From Phoronis australis (lineage: Eukaryota > Phoronida > Phoronidae): a stretch of 64,000 nucleotides of DNA. Numbering within the stretch: position 1 is the stretch's first letter; every line of letters begins with the position of its first letter. Location: contig NMRA01000008.1 of the NCBI GenBank assembly GCA_002633005.1, positions 2,122,598 through 2,186,597 of the forward strand. The letters are read 5' to 3'. Of this stretch, positions 60,201 through 64,000 are shown piece by piece. The notes under the pieces are model-generated. The model was not told the origin of the DNA, did not search any database, and saw nothing but the letters and a program-made list of their open reading frames with translations. A program made the translations under genes and the position numbers.

Positions 60201-63200
60201 ATTGTATGGGGCTGGCACAAATGCAAGACATCGTCATACCGTGTGATTGTTGTTATAGATGTCCTCTTCATAGCGAGACCTGATGATTGCTTTCTCTTGT
60301 CCTTTGATTACTTTTCCAGATCGAGAGTACTCAACGTAATTTTCCTTAAAGAAATAGGAAGTTCACGAGTTAATTACAGATGACACAACGGATGTGGATT
60401 TTCACAACACGTCCCTACTTAAAGCCTAAATATTGAAATCTCCAACACAGTTGTCTCCAAAGTTCTGTTGTTAAGACAGCAATTGGTTTCTTCAACCTTT
60501 TTATATTCCTTAAAAGGAATTGAGGTCATCTGTGATTGATATGAAGCAATACAGTTTCAGAAACGCTGACCACCAGACTGTCAAACCAGATGGCTTTTTG
60601 ACACTATTTTCTATATGCAATGCAATCGATATGTTTGAGGATGAAAATTACTGTCTATCACGGACATATTTTTGAAGTTGAGTGATCCGGTGTAAAATTG
60701 TGAGTAAGGAAGCAATGCTCCTTTAACGTGTTAACTGATTTTAAGCACTATGAAATGTAATGCAAAGCCTGTCGTCTATGGCAGATGACAGTGGTCGCAT
60801 CATTGAAAGACAAATGACAGACTGCCTGAAAAGATTTTCAAAAAATTTTAAGAGTATTTCCTAAGACATTGAGGCTATGTTCCCTAGATGCAAGATTATC
60901 ACACAAAACAAAATCACATGACACTATGCAAAATCACGCAAGTGAAAGGCGAATGTCATAAAAGTATGCTCAGGAGCTTACTAGTCTACCGTAGAAAATA
61001 GCAACCAAGGAAGTGATTGGTTTGTAGGTTGGAAAGTTGAATTATAAAAGAGAATCCACGGTTTACATTCCATAACCAAAGATATGTAGCGGCAAGTGCT
61101 TAACCAGTGTCGTGGATCTATGAAATGCAGTTCAGGGACTGAGACCACCAAAATGTACTCAATCATTTAACTTGAATACTGATCAATCTCTGAACTGGCT
61201 TTACTAAAACTGACTGACTGAATGACGCAATAGTTGATCACAGCCAACTTACTGTCTGAGCCAGCAGTAACTCCTTGGGTAATGTGTTCAGGTGTTCCTC
61301 TCCACCATACTTATCTAATACACTCGATTTTTTGTCACCCTCAAATTTGTCTTTCTTCTCTTGGTACTGCTTCTTCAGAAGCTCCAGTTTGGTGGGGTCG
61401 GCTTGCAGGTGCACCTCGGCTCCCTTCTCATACGCCTCCCACGCAAACACTACACAATGGTAAGAGAACATAGAATGTGAAATGCAGTTACCAACAATTC
61501 ATGAAAACACTAGCAGAGGCCAATACCATCAAACTTTACTAGAGACTCAACTGGAAAAATATACCAATCCCACAGCATGCTCTGAGTAAACTTTCATATT
61601 TTACCCAACGTAATATGCATTTTTCTGGGCTTCCGAATAGCACCACCAAAGACAACTCACTTAGCTCACCAAAATGTGTACCCACGATCAACACCACACA
61701 ACTCAACATTTCCGAAAAGATGACTCTAGAAGTCGAGATTTCCTGATAAGTAGCAATTTACTAATAATTAAATCCAATTCAGAAATTTTCAATATTATTC
61801 AATGTTTATTTCTGCTTCAAATTTGCAAATTTTTCAAAAAAGAAACTTCCCAGTCGTCTGGTTTCTCTGCAACCTGTTATTAACTGCTGTCAATGCACAT
61901 GTGATTTCTACAGTAAACAAGATGGCATGTGAATAGTGCAATCTGTTTGCATCTGAGACTTGAGAGGGATTGATTTAAGACACCATTCAAAACTTGTTTG
62001 TTCACGAAAATAGTACGAGTGACAAACGTGGGTACACTGTTGATCGTGGGCACACCGCTGATTGTGACTTCACTGCTGATCATGAGTACATTGTCTATCG
62101 CCGGTATTTTGATGTTAATGGCCTCCCAGGAAGTGACAGTAACCTCGTTTCTGACATCTTAAGACAATGTGAAGATAATTATGGCGAAAAAATGAGACAC
62201 AAGCTAATAAAGAGACAACGAGGAAAAGGTTATTGTAAGGGTGCATCAGGTTGAAGAAGAGACAGGAATGTACCAAGAAGTGTAGACCATCTTGAATATG
62301 GAACACCAAGGATAGGAAAGTGCTCTGGGAAAGGTCAAAGTTCACAAACAGACAAACTACACTGCAGCAACATAGATGGCGTAACTTGAATACGAACAAC
62401 AAAAGCAACAGTTCCAAAAACATTCCTGTTCACAGATGAAACAAAAACAACGTAGAAAATTTATCTGAAACTAAATAAGGCGATCCAGATCCTCCCAAGG
62501 ATACTATTGTTTCATGAAATGAAGAATATAAATCGGTAAATAAAACAACAAGAATGGATCAACTGAAATTTGAAATTTTCGGATGTAACAACTTCCTTTA
62601 TCAACAAAAACAGAAATAAAGTAAAATCAAACACAAAATGACAATTGACATATAACAAAAACACCAATGCAAGTTTATTTTTGGTTTTGTCACAGTGTGT
62701 ATTAGAACCTGCTGGATGTTTTATACTCACACTGTTGTGTGGCCATGTCATGCGCATCTCCCGAGTAACGTACAAAGTTGTCACCAGAAAAGCCCAGACC
62801 AAGCCTACAATCATAACAAATATCTCACTCAACATTAACTCGTATGCAATGTATACGCATGCTACTGTAGCTTGGGAACCCCTTTCTGGAGAGGCGGGAC
62901 TCATTGAAAACACAATTTGTGCTCCCTTTCTCCACATTCGTCTTTTCTGGATCTCGAAAATGAGGCAATTTCACAACATATGGACAGTTCCAACATGCCA
63001 CTTTTGTAAATAAATGCAAGAATCAGGTTTGTCACCCATATACAATGACCCCATCACAACAATTTACAGATTTTTTAAAATAATTTTGTGGGAAATCTTT
63101 TTTTCAATTAATGAATTCAAAACTTCAGTCACTGTACTTCACTTATTTAGCACACAATATGGCCAACAAGTGAAATTCTATTTTGTGAAATTTCTCTACA

Positions 63201-63598
63201 AAAATAGAGATTTAGCAAAAATTTAGCCTATAATTAGCCTAATTTGCAGAATGATCTAATAAAACAATATTCGTCAAGTTTTCATTATAGGTAGCAATGA
63301 ACGAAACCAGTTTTTGAAAAATTGGAAAAAAAAATTGCAATTTTTACACAAAATCAACAGATAATTACCAAGATCAAAGATAACACAAATCAATATATCT
63401 GAACCAGACAGTCCAATCAATGATAATTTGTTGTCCAGAGCACAGTTGCTGTAGTTTATGAAACCTGCTACTGAAGAGTGTGCTTGTGTTATGTACTTAC
63501 TCTGTTGGGTCTTTATTGGTACCCTGGAGGGGATTTTCCCTCATAGATCGTGTCTTTGGGTCATAGTAGGCTGAGTTCGGGTCCAAATTGTACAGGTA
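54226..63598 (-). CDS. SLU7: Pre-mRNA splicing factor SLU7 (C-terminal part; 5' exons off the window)
   Basis: Eight minus-strand exons: 63598-63501, 62804-62731, 61449-61253, 60344-60240, 58752-58645, 57608-57537, 55497-55351 and 54399-54226. Phases agree and give 324 residues plus stop, matching the C-terminal 324 or so of the 586-residue human protein. Family landmarks in order: [72 protein letters not shown], a lysine-rich then serine/aspartate-rich linker, and [13 protein letters not shown]7 acts in the second catalytic step of splicing and in 3' splice-site choice. The CCHC zinc knuckle and N-terminus lie beyond 64000. Introns carry repeats, noted separately. Confidence 0.95.
54926..55035 (+). 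mobile_element. Repeat family C, copy 2 (short)
   Basis: CAACCCAAAAGTATTCAGAC to GATTACTTTTGTC. It shares both ends with 40960-41210 and 56640-56915 but lacks most of the middle. It lies in the last SLU7 intron. Confidence 0.5.
55651..56349 (+). pseudogene. C19 (USP) ubiquitin peptidase C-terminal fragment inside a SLU7 intron
   Basis: An uninterrupted 232-codon plus-strand frame, antisense to SLU7 and lying between its exons at 55497 and 57537. It shows two zinc-finger-like pairs (C-N-N-C near codon 86 and C-P-N-C near 131), then G-G-H-Y-T-C with the catalytic histidine and W-I-N-F-D-D-S with the second catalytic acid region, ending A-Y-I-A-I-Y-E-L. This is the C-terminal half of a USP catalytic domain. 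The Cys box half is missing upstream (stop at 55648), and no ATG or promoter is evident. It looks like a retrocopy or a piece of a mobile element that encodes a peptidase; alternatively it is the last exon of a gene nested in the intron. Confidence 0.7.
56640..56915 (-). mobile_element. Repeat family C, copy 3
   Basis: In reverse complement it starts AGTATAAGCCAAAAGTATTT and ends TTTTGTCTGGATTACTTTTG, collinear with 40960-41210. It lies just 3' of the USP fragment in the same SLU7 intron. Confidence 0.5.
57052..57226. mobile_element. MITE-like element, family 2, copy 3
   Basis: GATAGGATTCCATTTTTGTA on the left faces CAGAAATGGAACCCTGTCAC on the right, about 175 bases. Related to 21506 and 30966. 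SLU7 intron. Confidence 0.6.
57427..57503 (+). repeat. 32-bp tandem repeat near a SLU7 donor
   Basis: TTAAATG(C/T)ACCATA recurs at 57427, 57459 and 57492 with AAAGACCCATGTACAT between. About 2.4 units, starting 34 bases beyond the exon's donor. Confidence 0.8.
57609..58644. other. SLU7 intron, nothing recognised
   Basis: AT-rich intron with no repeat or exon I can support. Confidence 0.4.
60120..60230 (+). repeat. 45-bp tandem repeat beside a SLU7 donor
   Basis: GCACAAATGCA occurs at 60125, 60170 and 60215, with similar 45-base units between (CATCCACAG / CATCCATTG variants). It starts 10 bases beyond the exon donor at 60239. Confidence 0.85.
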
Positions 63599-64000
63599 CT
63601 ACAACATAATCAATAATGTTAAAATACTTTTTAAGTGTGCTTTAAGTTAAGTGTCACAAACAGCCCACCGTGAAGATGCTCCCAACACTTTGATAAGTAT
63701 AGAAATGTTAGTGATATTAATGAGAAAAAATTATAAATCACAACTCCTGGAACTTACTGTAAAATTTGCATCTAGTTATTCACCTGGAAGAATGATAATG
63801 TCGTCCAGCAATAACAATAGGTATAGTAGGTAATAATAAAAGCTATATAGACTGCATTGCTTAGCAACACATAGATGTCAACAACGTATACTCACAACTA
63901 TTATCTTAGGTAATTGCTAACATGGCAATCCTTCCTCTTCTTAACATGTTTACAAAAGATTTAAAAGTCACTGTCAACTGCAGTCCCTCGGTCTTCCACT
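63599..64000. other. SLU7 intron at the window edge
   Basis: The next upstream SLU7 exon (ending in R-I-R-E-D-I-A-K-like sequence in the family) is not found, so the intron continues past 64000. Confidence 0.5.

Noticed and set aside
61994-62423. Plus and minus frames of 86-102 codons in a SLU7 intron
   Set aside because: No domain, no splice context fitting SLU7, and composition like the surrounding intron.

Overview
This is a metazoan genomic window. Genes are split into short exons by long, AT-rich introns with GT..AG borders. It is full of dispersed repeats, contains an 816-base gap (10111-10926) and has single n characters in poly-G runs. The gene content, above all a Ki-67-type FHA protein, points to an invertebrate deuterostome (cephalochordate or hemichordate grade). 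That placement is an inference. All exon models were assembled by hand from splice borders, reading phase and remembered family similarity, without alignment.

Five genes are supported. (1) Minus strand, 1968-16492 plus an upstream non-coding exon near 19174: a Ki-67 (MKI67) orthologue of about 1636 residues in nine coding exons. It has an FHA domain, a PP1-docking RVSF motif, a WADVVK motif, G-x-x-EL-F-x-TP motifs and a 26-residue coding minisatellite. (2) Plus strand, 21036-24730: a 385-residue very basic protein rich in S/T-P-x-K, divergently oriented to Ki-67 and unrecognised. (3) Minus strand, 30646-38035: RMND5, the RING-type subunit of the GID/CTLH ubiquitin ligase, complete at 388 residues in nine exons. 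(4) Plus strand, 40131-52193: a 539-residue cysteine-type leucine-rich-repeat protein with an AMN1-like start, eleven coding exons. (5) Minus strand, 54226-63598: the C-terminal 324 residues of the splicing factor SLU7; its 5' exons lie beyond the right edge. A plus-strand fragment of a C19 ubiquitin peptidase (55651-56349) sits in a SLU7 intron.

The space between exons holds several short inverted-repeat (MITE-like) families, two tRNA-derived SINE families, a possible solo LTR, a perfect 16 x 38 bp minisatellite, two striking hairpins (one abuts a splice acceptor), a tandemly duplicated splice-donor segment in RMND5, and a dispersed repeat family carrying CTCF-like core motifs.

The window contains no prokaryote-like operon and no obvious defence system. 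The most interesting points are the Ki-67 gene with its divergent basic neighbour, the CTCF-like repeats, the intronic hairpin beside an in-frame LRR exon, and the embedded peptidase fragment.
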